Source of the DNA: Clostridium senegalense JC122
GTDB lineage: Bacteria; Bacillota; Clostridia; Clostridiales; Clostridiaceae
Assembly (NCBI RefSeq): GCF_000285575.1
Contig: NZ_HE611053.1
Span: 87,518-149,607, forward strand
Direction: 5' to 3'
DNA length: 62,090 nt
Each line of letters begins with the position of its first letter. Position 1 is the first letter of the stretch. Positions 36,261-45,173 of the stretch are shown in pieces. A program made the position numbers and the translations under genes. Below the pieces are notes generated by a model. The model was not told where the DNA came from. It was given only the letters and a program-made list of their open reading frames with translations, and ran no database searches.

Positions 36261-37368
36261 AAGAATATATAAATATCAATTATCTTCATTAGCAGATATG
36301 TTAATGTCGTTAATATTAACTTTAATAACGGCATATATTATAAAGATTTTATTAAATTATTTATATGTGGAATTTGATAATAATTTTGCTTATTATTTTT
36401 GGTTCTTTTGGAGAGTACTTAAGTATGAAATTGTAGGAGAATATATTAATTTTATAGTAGGATTAATTTTATTTTTAATTTTTTATTTAATTATAACTTA
36501 TAAAAAGTATAAAAATTTTGTAGCTGTTATAGAAGAAACTGAAACAATGGCTAATGGAAATTTAGATAAAGAAATACATATTGATGGAAAAGGCGATATT
36601 AAAAATTTAGCAGACAATATAAATGATATATCAAAACAACTTAAAAATATAACAGTAGCAGAAAGAAATGCACAAAAGACTAAGAATGATTTAATAACTA
36701 ATGTTTCTCACGATTTAAGAACTCCGCTAACCTCAATAATGGGATATTTAGAACTTATTGATAATGATCAATATAAGGATGAAGTGGCACTTAGGTATTA
36801 TGTTAATATAGCATATGAAAAGTCGAAGAGTTTAAATGTACTTATAAATGACTTATTTGAACTTACTAAAATGCAAAATAATACTATTAATATACATAAG
36901 CAAGATATAAATTTAGTTGATTTGTTAGGACAGGTAGTAGCTTATTTTGAGTACCAATTTAAGAGTGCAGAGATGGAATCAAGGGTTGATTTTTCAGAAG
37001 ATAAGTTGGTAGTAAGTGCAGATGGAGATAAATTAGTAAGAGCATTTGAAAACTTATTGTCTAATGCTATAAAGTATGGGAAAGATGGCTATTACATTGA
37101 TATAACAACAAAAGCTGAAGAAGATATGGCTGTAATTCAAATTATAAATTATGGTCAATCAATATCATCAATAGATCTCCCTCATATATTTGATAGATTT
37201 TATAGGGTAGAAAAGTCAAGAAATAGCAATATAGGCGGATCTGGATTAGGCTTAGCTATAACTAAAAATATCATTGAATTACATGATGGAATGATATGTG
37301 CATATAGCGATGATGAAAAAACTATATTTGAAATTAAATTACCAATAAAAAAACTCTACGATAATTAA
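36250..37368 (+). CDS. vanS: Sensor histidine kinase, VanS-like
   Basis: 372 aa from TTG at 36250, which resembles the TTG start of the VanS-like kinase at 13230; an alternative TTG lies at 36238. Two helices (about 14-38 and 66-84) border a short outer loop. A HAMP linker, HisKA box S-H-D-L-R-T-P (His154 in this numbering) and HATPase motifs N-L-L-S-N-A and G-S-G-L-G-L follow. It overlaps vanR and ends at a terminator. Confidence 0.9.
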   Translation: MKNKRIYKYQLSSLADMLMSLILTLITAYIIKILLNYLYVEFDNNFAYYFWFFWRVLKYEIVGEYINFIVGLILFLIFYLIITYKKYKNFVAVIEETETMANGNLDKEIHIDGKGDIKNLADNINDISKQLKNITVAERNAQKTKNDLITNVSHDLRTPLTSIMGYLELIDNDQYKDEVALRYYVNIAYEKSKSLNVLINDLFELTKMQNNTINIHKQDINLVDLLGQVVAYFEYQFKSAEMESRVDFSEDKLVVSADGDKLVRAFENLLSNAIKYGKDGYYIDITTKAEEDMAVIQIINYGQSISSIDLPHIFDRFYRVEKSRNSNIGGSGLGLAITKNIIELHDGMICAYSDDEKTIFEIKLPIKKLYDN

Positions 37369-37386
37369 TGTAGAGTTTTTATTTTT
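37349..37386 (+). terminator. Terminator of vanYRS
   Basis: 11-bp stem (37349-37359 with 37370-37380) then a T-rich run. The stem's right arm and 40 following bases are repeated at 37966-38012, after the next small gene. Confidence 0.8.
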
Positions 37387-37567
37387 TATTTAAAACTTTA
37401 AATTAATATAAATTTAATATGGTAGGTAAATTTATTTTGATACAGCTGATTTTATATAGAAAATTGCAATACTTAAGATAATTGGAATTAAGAAAAATTC
37501 AAGTAAATAAATGGAAGTTATGTGATATAATCAATTCAAGTAAAAGATTAGAAAGGTAATGTAAATA

Positions 37568-37867
37568 ATGAGAAATAGGATTTATACTATGCTAAGAATA
37601 TTAAATTTTATTTTGCTTATTACGTTTTTATTTTTATTTAGAAATGAGAAAATAATGAGTAACTATTATATAAAGTTAGTCTTTTATTTAACAATTGCTA
37701 TAGCGGGAATTTATGCAATTAAAGATATTTTATTAAAAGTTAAAGAGATATTAAAAGAGTGTTCTAAATATATGTTTTTTAGAATTATATTTTATATATT
37801 GCTTATAATATTATTTATTTATTTTCTATTTAGTAATCTAATAAATATGATATATCATGTTTATTAG
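37568..37867 (+). CDS. Small membrane protein of unknown function
   Basis: 99 aa, not recognised. Three hydrophobic helices (about residues 9-23, 34-53 and 72-95) joined by short Lys-rich loops. GAAAGG precedes the ATG at moderate distance. It stands alone between two nearly identical terminators, so its transcription is insulated from vanYRS and the downstream gene. Confidence 0.55.
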   Translation: MRNRIYTMLRILNFILLITFLFLFRNEKIMSNYYIKLVFYLTIAIAGIYAIKDILLKVKEILKECSKYMFFRIIFYILLIILFIYFLFSNLINMIYHVY

Positions 37868-37947
37868 CATTAAATATTATATGGTAAAATTAACATTAAA
37901 ATAAAAGTTTTTTTAACTAGGTATTAATTATAAAGAAATTTAATAAA

Positions 37948-37984
37948 GAACTCTGCAATATAAAATGTAGAGTTCTCTATTTTT
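37948..37984 (+). terminator. Terminator of small membrane protein gene
   Basis: Stem AGAACTCTGC (37948-37957) with GTAGAGTTCT (37968-37977), one G-U pair, followed by T-rich sequence; an imperfect copy of the vanYRS terminator. Confidence 0.75.
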
Positions 37985-38042
37985 TATTTAAAATTTTAAA
38001 ATTAATATAAATTCAACTCAAAACCATTTTATGGAATAAAAG

Positions 38043-38102
38043 TTGACAAATTTTAAGATGTATAATATTATTTTGATTATAAAATATTTTGATTATCAAA
38101 AT
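38043..38102 (+). promoter_or_regulatory. Promoter with tandem FabT-like operators
   Basis: TTGACA (38043-38048), 17-base spacer, TATTAT (38066-38071). Two abutting sites follow: ATTTTGATTATAAAAT (38070-38085, imperfect palindrome) and ATTTTGATTATCAAAAT (38086-38102, perfect). The second closely resembles the FabT (MarR-family) operator known from streptococcal and lactococcal fatty-acid genes, with its TTTGATTATCAAA core. Confidence 0.65.
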
Positions 38103-38128
38103 AATTTTTGTAAAAGGAGATTATAATT

Positions 38129-39199
38129 ATGCTTTTTAAAGGATTAAAAATAGGTGATTTAGTAGCGAAGCTACCAATTATACAAGGTGGAATGGGAGTT
38201 GGAATTTCATCATCGTCTTTAGCAGCAGCAGTTGCAAAGTGTGGAGGAGTTGGAATTATTTCTACGGCCCAAATTGGATATGACGAAGATGATTTTGAAA
38301 AAAAACCAATAGAGGCTAATTTAAGAGCTTTAAAAAAACATATTTTAAAAGCTAAAGAAGAGTGTAAAAATGGAATAATAGGAATTAATATAATGGTGGC
38401 AACAAGATATTATGAGGAACATGTAAAAGTAGCATTAGAAGCTGGAGTTGATCTTATAATTTCTGGTGCAGGAATACCAAGAAATTTACCTAAACTAGTG
38501 GAAGGATATAATGTAAAAATAGCGCCTATTGTATCAAGTGTAAAAGCTGCAGAATTGATATTAAGAGTTTGGGATAAAAAATATAATAGGATTCCAGATG
38601 TTATTGTTGTAGAAGGTCCTAGAGCAGGTGGACACTTAGGATTTAATAATGAAGAGCTTGAAAATATAGAAAGCTTAGATTTTAATAAAACAGTTAAAGA
38701 TATTTTAGAGTTAAAAAGAACTTATGAAGAAAAATATAAAAAACATATATCTATAGTGCCAGCTGGAGGAATCTATAGTGGGGAAGATATTGCAAATTAT
38801 CTTAAATTAGGTGCAGATGGTGTACAAATGGCAACAAGGTTTGTTGCTACAAAGGAATGTGATGCCCATATAAATTTTAAAATGGCTTATGTAAATGCAA
38901 GAAAAGAAGATATAGGAATTGTTAAAAGTCCTGTAGGTATGCCTGGTAGAGCAGTTAAAAATGATTTTATTTTAAAAGTTTCAAAGGAAAAAGAAAAAAT
39001 AACAAGATGTTATAATTGTTTAATACCATGTGATCCAACTAAAACCCCATATTGTATATCAAAAGCCCTTATAAGTTCAGTAAAAGGGAATATAGATGAC
39101 GGATTAATATTTATAGGAGATAATGGATATAAAATAGATAAAATAACTACAGTTAAAGAGTTAATGGATGAATTAGTTGAAGGAATAGAAAGAGCATAA
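38129..39199 (+). CDS. Nitronate monooxygenase / FabK-like flavoprotein
   Basis: 356 aa. FMN-dependent TIM-barrel of the nitronate monooxygenase/enoyl-ACP reductase II family: P-I-I-Q-G-G-M-G-V-G-I-S near the start, I-I-S-G-A-G-I-P, G-P-R-A-G-G-H-L-G with the catalytic His, P-A-G-G-I-Y-S-G-E-D and G-A-D-G-V-Q-M-A-T-R. A Cys-rich tail (C-Y-N-C-L-I-P-C) is extra relative to FabK. Activity is either nitronate oxidation or enoyl reduction; the FabT-like operator favours a lipid link, but no other fab genes are nearby. AAAGGAG precedes the ATG. Confidence 0.85.
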   Translation: MLFKGLKIGDLVAKLPIIQGGMGVGISSSSLAAAVAKCGGVGIISTAQIGYDEDDFEKKPIEANLRALKKHILKAKEECKNGIIGINIMVATRYYEEHVKVALEAGVDLIISGAGIPRNLPKLVEGYNVKIAPIVSSVKAAELILRVWDKKYNRIPDVIVVEGPRAGGHLGFNNEELENIESLDFNKTVKDILELKRTYEEKYKKHISIVPAGGIYSGEDIANYLKLGADGVQMATRFVATKECDAHINFKMAYVNARKEDIGIVKSPVGMPGRAVKNDFILKVSKEKEKITRCYNCLIPCDPTKTPYCISKALISSVKGNIDDGLIFIGDNGYKIDKITTVKELMDELVEGIERA

Positions 39200-39226
39200 A
39201 GTATTTTAAAAATTAATTTAATATGT

Positions 39227-39265
39227 AATAAAAGCTTGTAAAATTAAATTTTACAAGCTTTTATT
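39227..39265. terminator. Terminator after nitronate monooxygenase
   Basis: Near-perfect 19-bp inverted repeat (39227-39245 with 39247-39265), A-run on the left and T-run on the right. Confidence 0.8.
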
Positions 39266-39308
39266 AAGTTAATGGTATAAATCTTAATTCACTATGGAAA
39301 GTGATTTT

Positions 39309-39340
39309 CTATAGGGTTCTAAGTTGGTGTTTAAAATCAT
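39309..39340 (-). repeat. Dispersed element, solo end fragment
   Basis: Read on the minus strand, CAACTTAGAACCCTATAG (39309-39326) matches the right end of the family at 1137 and 12314. The opposite end is absent. Confidence 0.35.
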
Positions 39341-39348
39341 GTTTAATA

Positions 39349-39417
39349 TAGACAAAACAAAATAAAAGTAATATAATCGTATTAGATATTTAGATAATTG
39401 TCTAAATATCTAATACG
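39349..39417 (+). promoter_or_regulatory. Promoter with perfect 17-bp inverted repeat at the start site
   Basis: TAGACA (39349-39354), 17-base spacer, TATAAT (39372-39377). The arms 39378-39394 (CGTATTAGATATTTAGA) and 39401-39417 pair perfectly around a 6-base loop and cover the expected transcription start. No T-run follows, so it is more likely an operator or a 5' stabilising hairpin than a terminator. Confidence 0.6.
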
Positions 39418-39448
39418 AAATAAAGAATAAATAACAGGGGGATTAACA

Positions 39449-40162
39449 ATGTTAAAGATAAATAATTTATCTAAAGCTTATATTGGTGGAAAAAAAGCAG
39501 TTGATAATGTTTCAATTCAAGTTGAAAATGGCGAAATATTTGGATTTATAGGTCATAATGGTGCAGGAAAAACAACAACTATAAAATCTATAGTAGGAAT
39601 ATTAGATTTTGAGGAAGGGGATATCCTAATAGATAATATTTCTATTAAAGAAAAGTCTTTAGAATGCAAAAAAATTATGGCATACATACCAGATAATCCA
39701 GATTTATATGATGCTTTAACAGGAATTCAATATTTAAATTTTATAGCTGATATATATGGAGTAAGTAAAAAGGAAAGAGAAGAAAGAATAAAGGAATATA
39801 GTGAAAAATTTGAAATAACAGCTTCATTAGGGGATTTAATAGCATCTTATTCACATGGAATGAAGCAGAAACTTGCTATAATATCTGCATTAATTCATGA
39901 GCCTAAACTTTTAGTATTAGATGAACCTTTTGTTGGTTTAGACCCAAAAGCTGCTCATACATTAAAAGGGATAATGAAAGAGCTTTGTTTAAATGGACAT
40001 TCTATTTTCTTTTCAACTCATGTTTTAGAAGTAGCAGAAAAACTTTGTGATAAAATTGCAATCATAAAAGGTGGAAAAATTGTAGCTAATGGACCTGTAA
40101 ATGAAGTTAAAGGAGATAGTTCATTAGAAGATTTATTTATGGAGTTGGTTGATAATGAGTAA
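39449..40162 (+). CDS. ABC transporter ATP-binding protein
   Basis: 237 aa. Walker A G-H-N-G-A-G-K-T, signature Y-S-H-G-M-K-Q-K, Walker B L-L-V-L-D-E-P-F-V-G-L-D, H-switch S-T-H-V. Compact single-domain exporter ATPase. AGGGGG lies before the ATG. Its end overlaps the permease start by about 10 bases. It energises the large permease that follows; the cargo is unknown. Confidence 0.9.
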   Translation: MLKINNLSKAYIGGKKAVDNVSIQVENGEIFGFIGHNGAGKTTTIKSIVGILDFEEGDILIDNISIKEKSLECKKIMAYIPDNPDLYDALTGIQYLNFIADIYGVSKKEREERIKEYSEKFEITASLGDLIASYSHGMKQKLAIISALIHEPKLLVLDEPFVGLDPKAAHTLKGIMKELCLNGHSIFFSTHVLEVAEKLCDKIAIIKGGKIVANGPVNEVKGDSSLEDLFMELVDNE

Positions 40163-41754
40163 TTTAATTGCACTTATAAAAGTAGATTTTTTAAATTTAA
40201 CAGGTATAAATAAGCTACTAAAAGAAACTTCAAAAAAAGAGAAAAGTAGAATAATACTTATGTTTTTAACTGTTGCTATAAGTATTGGAATGTTAGTTTT
40301 GATTGCCTGTAAATATTTTATGGAAATAGGAAAGCTATTAAGTACTGTTGGAGGATTAGAAATTTTATTATATTTTGGAGTTATTGGAAGTACTGCTCTT
40401 ATATTTTTCACATCATTGTATAAAGCGCAAGGATTTCTTTTTGGTCAAAAGGATTTTGATTTTTTTAATGGCATTGCCATTAAAATCATATACAATACTT
40501 TTAAGTAAACTTCTTAACTTAATAATTATAAATTATCTAGTAGAGATTATAATAATGGTTCCACCAACTATAATTTATTTTATAAATAGTAATACAAGCT
40601 TTTTAAATGTTGTAAATTTCATTATACTTTTTATATTTGTACCATTTATACCAATAGTGGTTGCATCTGTAGTAGCTTTTATAATAAGTTATGTTTCATC
40701 AAGAATGAAATATAAAAATTTAGTAACAATAATAATGAGCTTTATAGCAGTAATATTGTTTATGGCAATATCTATGAATTTAGATAATAGTATTAGTCCA
40801 GAAGCATTAGATGTGAATGGTATTTGTAATATCCTTAAAAAAGTATATATACCATCTTACTACTTTACTTTAGCAATAAAAGATTTAAATTTTTTATATG
40901 CTTCTAAATTTATACTACTTTCTATAGCAGTATTTAGCTTATTTATATATGTATTTAACAAAAGCTTTAAAGTTATAAATTCTAAACTTATGGAAACTTA
41001 TAAAAAAGATAACTATAAAATGAAGGACTTATCTGAGTCATCTCAATTAAAAGCATTAATTAAAAAGGAAATGAAAAGATACTTTTCAAGTAGTGTATAT
41101 GTTTTAAATACTTTTTTTGGTATAGTTCTTTTAACAATAGTGTCAATAATAGCTTTGTTTTTCGGACAGGATCAATTAATGAAAATTTTAGACATTCCAG
41201 TAGCTAAGGAGTTTATTGGAAATTTTGTAATAGTAATCATGTCATTTTGTGTAGTAATGACATGCACAACTTCATCTTCAATATCTTTAGAAAGTAATAA
41301 TTTGTGGATATTAAAGTCATCTCCTATAAAAACAATAGATATATTTAAAAGTAAAATTATCTTTAACTTAATTCTAATTGTACCAGCTGTAATGATAAAT
41401 TCAGTATTATTAATAATAGCATTTAAAGCAACATTAATTCAATTATTATGGTATTTAATAATACCTACGTTATATGGAATTACAGTAGCTATAGGAGGAC
41501 TTATTATAAATTTATATTTTCCAAAGCTTGTTTGGACATCAGAAACAGTAGTAGTAAAGCAAAGTTTAAGTTCTTTTTTAGGAGTAATGTTTGGTATGGT
41601 TATTGTAGTTATACCTGTTATTAGCTTTATATTTTTAAAAATTAAAAATATAAATATATTTATTAGCATTTTAGCTTTAGTTTTGATATGTATTATATTT
41701 ATCTTATGTAATATATTAAAAAATAAAGGTGTTGAATTATTTAATAAATTATAA
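40149..41754 (+). pseudogene. Large ABC permease, frameshifted
   Basis: The first frame (40149-40508; probable start ATG 40155) gives a membrane protein with two helices; the second continues from about 40467 to 41754 with about ten helices. Removing one T from the T7 tract at 40460-40466 joins them in a single protein of about 530 aa (D-F-D-F-L-M-A-L-P-L-K-S-Y-T), the usual length for these clostridial putative ABC permeases. The MALPLK motif after the join is typical of the family. As written, translation stops early. Confidence 0.75.
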
Positions 41755-41793
41755 TACTATATATAGAGACTTTAAAGGTGGAATTTTATGCAA

Positions 41794-41848
41794 GACATAT
41801 AGAAAAAATAATATATAAGTGTATTAATTTATTATTTTTCTATATGTC
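41794..41848. other. Long hairpin after ABC operon
   Basis: An 18-bp inverted repeat with one bulged A (41794-41812 with 41831-41848) around an 18-base AT-rich loop. No strong T-run. It may protect the mRNA end or be a terminator of lower efficiency. Confidence 0.5.
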
Positions 41849-41864
41849 AAGTGTATAGTGGGTT

Positions 41865-41898
41865 TAAAGGAGGATAATGTGCCTCCTTTAATTTGTTT
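41865..41898 (+). terminator. Terminator before DbpA gene
   Basis: TAAAGGAGG (41865-41873) pairs with CCTCCTTTA (41882-41890), loop of 8, then ATTTGTTTT. Confidence 0.75.
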
Positions 41899-41949
41899 TA
41901 TAACACTATATTTACATTTATAAATAATTATATAATAAGGAGAGTTTTA

Positions 41950-43392
41950 ATGGAAAATATATTATTTGAAGATTTAAATCTAGATGAACATATATTAAAA
42001 GCTTTAAAAAATTTAGGTTTTAATAAACCGTCACAAGTACAAGAAAAAGCAATACCATATCTTTTAAGAGGGGAAGATATTATAGTTAAATCCCAAACTG
42101 GAAGTGGAAAAACTGCAAGTTTTGGTATACCTTTATGTGAGAAAACACAGGTGGAAAATTCAGTAGTACAATCATTAGTATTAGTTCCAACAAGGGAATT
42201 AGCTATGCAAGTTAAAGAGGACATATCTAACATAGGAAGATTAAAAAAGGTTAGAGCAGCAGCTATTTTTGGTAAACAACCTTTTAACGATCAAATAAGA
42301 GAATTAAAACAAAGAGTACATATTGTTATAGGAACTCCAGGAAGAGTAATAGATCATATTAATAGAGGAACATTAAAAATAGATAACATAAACTTTGTTG
42401 TAATAGATGAAGCAGATAAAATGCTTAATATGGGTTTTATAGATCAAATAAAAGAAATTTTAAATGAGCTACCTAAAGAAAGGGTTACTTCATTATTTTC
42501 TGCAACTATTGAAAAGGAAATTGAAAATTTAAGTAAGAATTATATGAAATCTCCAGAAGTTTTAAATGTTGAATCTAAAGTATTAAATAAGGCTAAAATA
42601 GAGGAAAGCTATTTACACGTTGAAGACAAACAAAAATTTAAAGCTTTATGGACTAATATCTACAGTGAAATACCGGATAGTGCAATAGTATTTTGTAATA
42701 CTAAGGACAAAGTTAAGTATGTGTATGGACTTATGAAAAGAGAAGGATTTTTAGTTGAAGAGCTTCATGGTGATATGCTACAAAATGAACGTATGCAAGT
42801 TATGGAAAAATTCAAAAATAGAGAGTTTAAAATTCTTGTTGCAACAGATATAGCAGCAAGAGGTATACATGTAGATAGTATAACCCACGTGTTTAATTAT
42901 GAAGTGCCAATGGAAAAAGAAAGTTATGTGCATAGGATAGGAAGAACTGGTAGAGCTGGTAAGGAAGGAAAGGCAATAACTTTTGTTGATAATTATGAAA
43001 AAAGATTTTTAAAACAAATAGAAGAATATGTAGGCTATGAAATAAAAGAGGGAGAATTCCCAACTGATGAAAAAGTTAGAGAAGGAAAGAAAAAGTTTAA
43101 GGAAAGCCAAAATGATTTAAAAGATAACAAAAAGAAAATTAGTAAAGAAACTATACATAGTGATGTTGTAAAACTTTATATAAATGGTGGAAAGAAGAAA
43201 AAGATAAGAGTAATAGATATAGTTGGAGCTATAAGCAATCTTGAAGGAATTACTGGTGATGACATTGGTATAATAGATGTTCAAGATGGATGTTCTTTTG
43301 TTGATATATTAAACGGAAAAGGAAAAAAACTTTTAAGCAGTTATAAAGAAATATCTGTAAAGGGAAAAAAGGTTAAAATTCAAAAAAGCTAA
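41950..43392 (+). CDS. dbpA: DEAD-box RNA helicase DbpA-like
   Basis: 480 aa. Q-motif (F-N-K-P-S-Q-V-Q), motif I S-Q-T-G-S-G-K-T, Ia P-T-R-E-L, Ib T-P-G-R, II V-I-D-E-A-D, III S-A-T, and VI H-R-I-G-R-T-G-R are all present. The final 75 residues (V-K-L-Y-I-N-G-G-K-K-K-K-I-R to the end) match the DbpA/YxiN RNA-binding domain, which recognises hairpin 92 of 23S rRNA, so the protein should act in large-subunit assembly. The ATG at 41950 follows AAGGAGAG; the frame upstream of it lacks a site. Confidence 0.93.
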   Translation: MENILFEDLNLDEHILKALKNLGFNKPSQVQEKAIPYLLRGEDIIVKSQTGSGKTASFGIPLCEKTQVENSVVQSLVLVPTRELAMQVKEDISNIGRLKKVRAAAIFGKQPFNDQIRELKQRVHIVIGTPGRVIDHINRGTLKIDNINFVVIDEADKMLNMGFIDQIKEILNELPKERVTSLFSATIEKEIENLSKNYMKSPEVLNVESKVLNKAKIEESYLHVEDKQKFKALWTNIYSEIPDSAIVFCNTKDKVKYVYGLMKREGFLVEELHGDMLQNERMQVMEKFKNREFKILVATDIAARGIHVDSITHVFNYEVPMEKESYVHRIGRTGRAGKEGKAITFVDNYEKRFLKQIEEYVGYEIKEGEFPTDEKVREGKKKFKESQNDLKDNKKKISKETIHSDVVKLYINGGKKKKIRVIDIVGAISNLEGITGDDIGIIDVQDGCSFVDILNGKGKKLLSSYKEISVKGKKVKIQKS

Positions 43393-43421
43393 AAAATAAT
43401 TAAATTAAAAAGAAAACTTTG

Positions 43422-43485
43422 ATAAACTGGTATCTATAGATAAGACACTTTTAGTATTGTGTACAGTCTATAGGTACCAGTTTAT
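43422..43485. terminator. Bidirectional terminator
   Basis: 18-bp stem with one G-U pair (43422-43439 with 43468-43485), between the convergent dbpA and small membrane protein genes. Confidence 0.7.
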
Positions 43486-43494
43486 TAAGTTAGA

Positions 43495-43725
43495 TTATTT
43501 GTCAATTCCTTTAAATAGGTTTACACCAGATAATACACATAATATTGCTGAAAATCCTAATCTTGCCCAATCCATAGACAGCCATAAATCTCCACCTAAG
43601 ACTACATCAAGTGAAGTATCAAATTCATCAACATAAATTCCCATATTCCAAAATAATTTAAGTGATATTAATAAGCAAATAAGACTTAATATAAATATAC
43701 TTATGTTCAAAATTTTATCTTTCAT
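43495..43725 (-). CDS. Small membrane protein of unknown function
   Basis: 76 aa, not recognised. Two hydrophobic helices (about residues 6-26 and 54-72) flank an acidic loop (V-D-E-F-D-T-S-L-D) that should face outward. GAGGA precedes the ATG on the minus strand. Monocistronic between terminators. Confidence 0.6.
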   Translation of the reverse strand: MKDKILNISIFILSLICLLISLKLFWNMGIYVDEFDTSLDVVLGGDLWLSMDWARLGFSAILCVLSGVNLFKGIDK

Positions 43726-43869
43726 AATTATCCTCGCTTTATTCTTAGTTTAATAAAAGTTACGCAAAATTCAATATTAAAATTCAATAATTATACTAGA
43801 AACTCCTTTTAAAAAATAATTTAGTACTTTTCTGTATTACAATTGTCTAGGATAAATAATTTTAATATA

Positions 43870-43928
43870 AAAAAGCAAGGGAGCTTTTAAATTCTAAGAA
43901 AGGGTTAATTTTAAATAGCTCCCGTTGC
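43870..43928 (-). terminator. Terminator of the 43931-44485 gene
   Basis: On the minus strand, AGCTCCC-containing arm (43917-43928) pairs with 43875-43885 with a one-base bulge, followed by a T-run (A-run 43869-43874 on plus). Confidence 0.65.
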
Positions 43929-43930
43929 TA

Positions 43931-44485
43931 CTATAAGAATTTATTGTTAAAGAAAATATTTTTATTACTTACAAAACTAACTTTTATATCAGGGTTATAA
44001 TATAAAATGAAAACTTCATTTAAAATGGTTTCTATAGGAAAAGAAAGTTTATTTATATCTTTAGAGAAAAGAACTTCACTGTAAATCACAATGACAACTT
44101 GTCCTATAAAATCTAATATCTCTATAGGCAAGTAGTATTTTGTAAGCAAACAGCCTTTAAAATATATATTATTATAAAGTGCAATATAAAATAAATGTGC
44201 AACATCTTCTTCGGTAAAAGAAGAAATTTCAAAATTAATTTCTGTATTAGAAGAATTGAACACTTTAACATATACTGTTGTATTTTTTAGATTATAAAAC
44301 TTTGGAAGTATTGCTCTAATACACTTTGCTATATTGTCATTACAATTTACAAATATATTTATAAGATATATATTATTTTCCAAGAACATAGGTTCTTCTA
44401 TTTTAATATATGAGTAGTTACCAATTGCAAAAGTAAGTTTTTGTTTAAGAATATTTAACTCTTTTTGAAAAGTATTTTCTAGCAT
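43931..44485 (-). CDS. Protein of unknown function
   Basis: 184 aa, not recognised. No signal peptide or clear membrane helix; alternating hydrophobic strands and helices suggest a soluble alpha/beta fold. AGAGGTG precedes the ATG by 7-8 bases. It is monocistronic with its own terminator and stands before a 690-base gap on the other side. Confidence 0.6.
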   Translation of the reverse strand: MLENTFQKELNILKQKLTFAIGNYSYIKIEEPMFLENNIYLINIFVNCNDNIAKCIRAILPKFYNLKNTTVYVKVFNSSNTEINFEISSFTEEDVAHLFYIALYNNIYFKGCLLTKYYLPIEILDFIGQVVIVIYSEVLFSKDINKLSFPIETILNEVFILYYNPDIKVSFVSNKNIFFNNKFL

Positions 44486-44639
44486 ACAAACACCTCTATG
44501 GTATGAAGTTACTAAGGGATAAAACTTAGTATATTATAAAATACTTCTACAAAACTACTCTGTAAATTAATTATATAATAGTTTATTATGGTATTTAAAA
44601 TTGTTATCAAATTTATTTGATGCAGAACTTTAACATATA

Positions 44640-44696
44640 AAACAGTGATTCAAACATGTAATGATTTTAATTTAAATTAGAGTTTGTTTCACTATA
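44640..44696 (-). repeat. Dispersed element, reverse partial copy
   Basis: Read from 44696 on the minus strand it begins TATAGTGAAACAAACTCTAA, matching the family's left end; the rest has drifted. It is the only recognisable content of the 44486-45173 gap, which is otherwise featureless AT-rich DNA. Confidence 0.4.
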
Positions 44697-45173
44697 AAAT
44701 AATGTAATTTAAATATAGTTCTGTACTTTAATATATGTGAAAAATGTGTAAGTGGGTACTAAAATTTAAAAAATATATTTACATAAAATAAAATAAAAAT
44801 AAAATATTATAACAAAGTATTGAAATTGAACTATATATTGAAAAATAATACATTAAAGTAAAATATATAAATTACTTTAATTATAAAAAGTTAATATTAT
44901 TTGCAATAGAAAAATAATTATTTAATCAGTTATTGTTGATAATTTAAATTTTATAGTATAACATTTATGTAGTAACTACCAAAATGTTCAATTAGTAAAT
45001 TAAAAGTAGGTAAATAGATTTGAAATTTAACTTTTAATAATTTTATTTATCTGTATCAAAAGGTTGGTTTAAGGTGAAAAATTATTTTGTTATTTAACAA
45101 TGTAATAAGTTTACAGACCTATATTTTGTTAATATTACTAAAATTAAATATAGAAATATAGTGAGGTATTAAA

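Noticed and set aside
12545-37368. A true vancomycin resistance cluster
   Set aside because: VanR/S-, VanY- and VanZ-like proteins are present, but no vanH, D-Ala-D-Lac/Ser ligase or vanX gene was found in the window.
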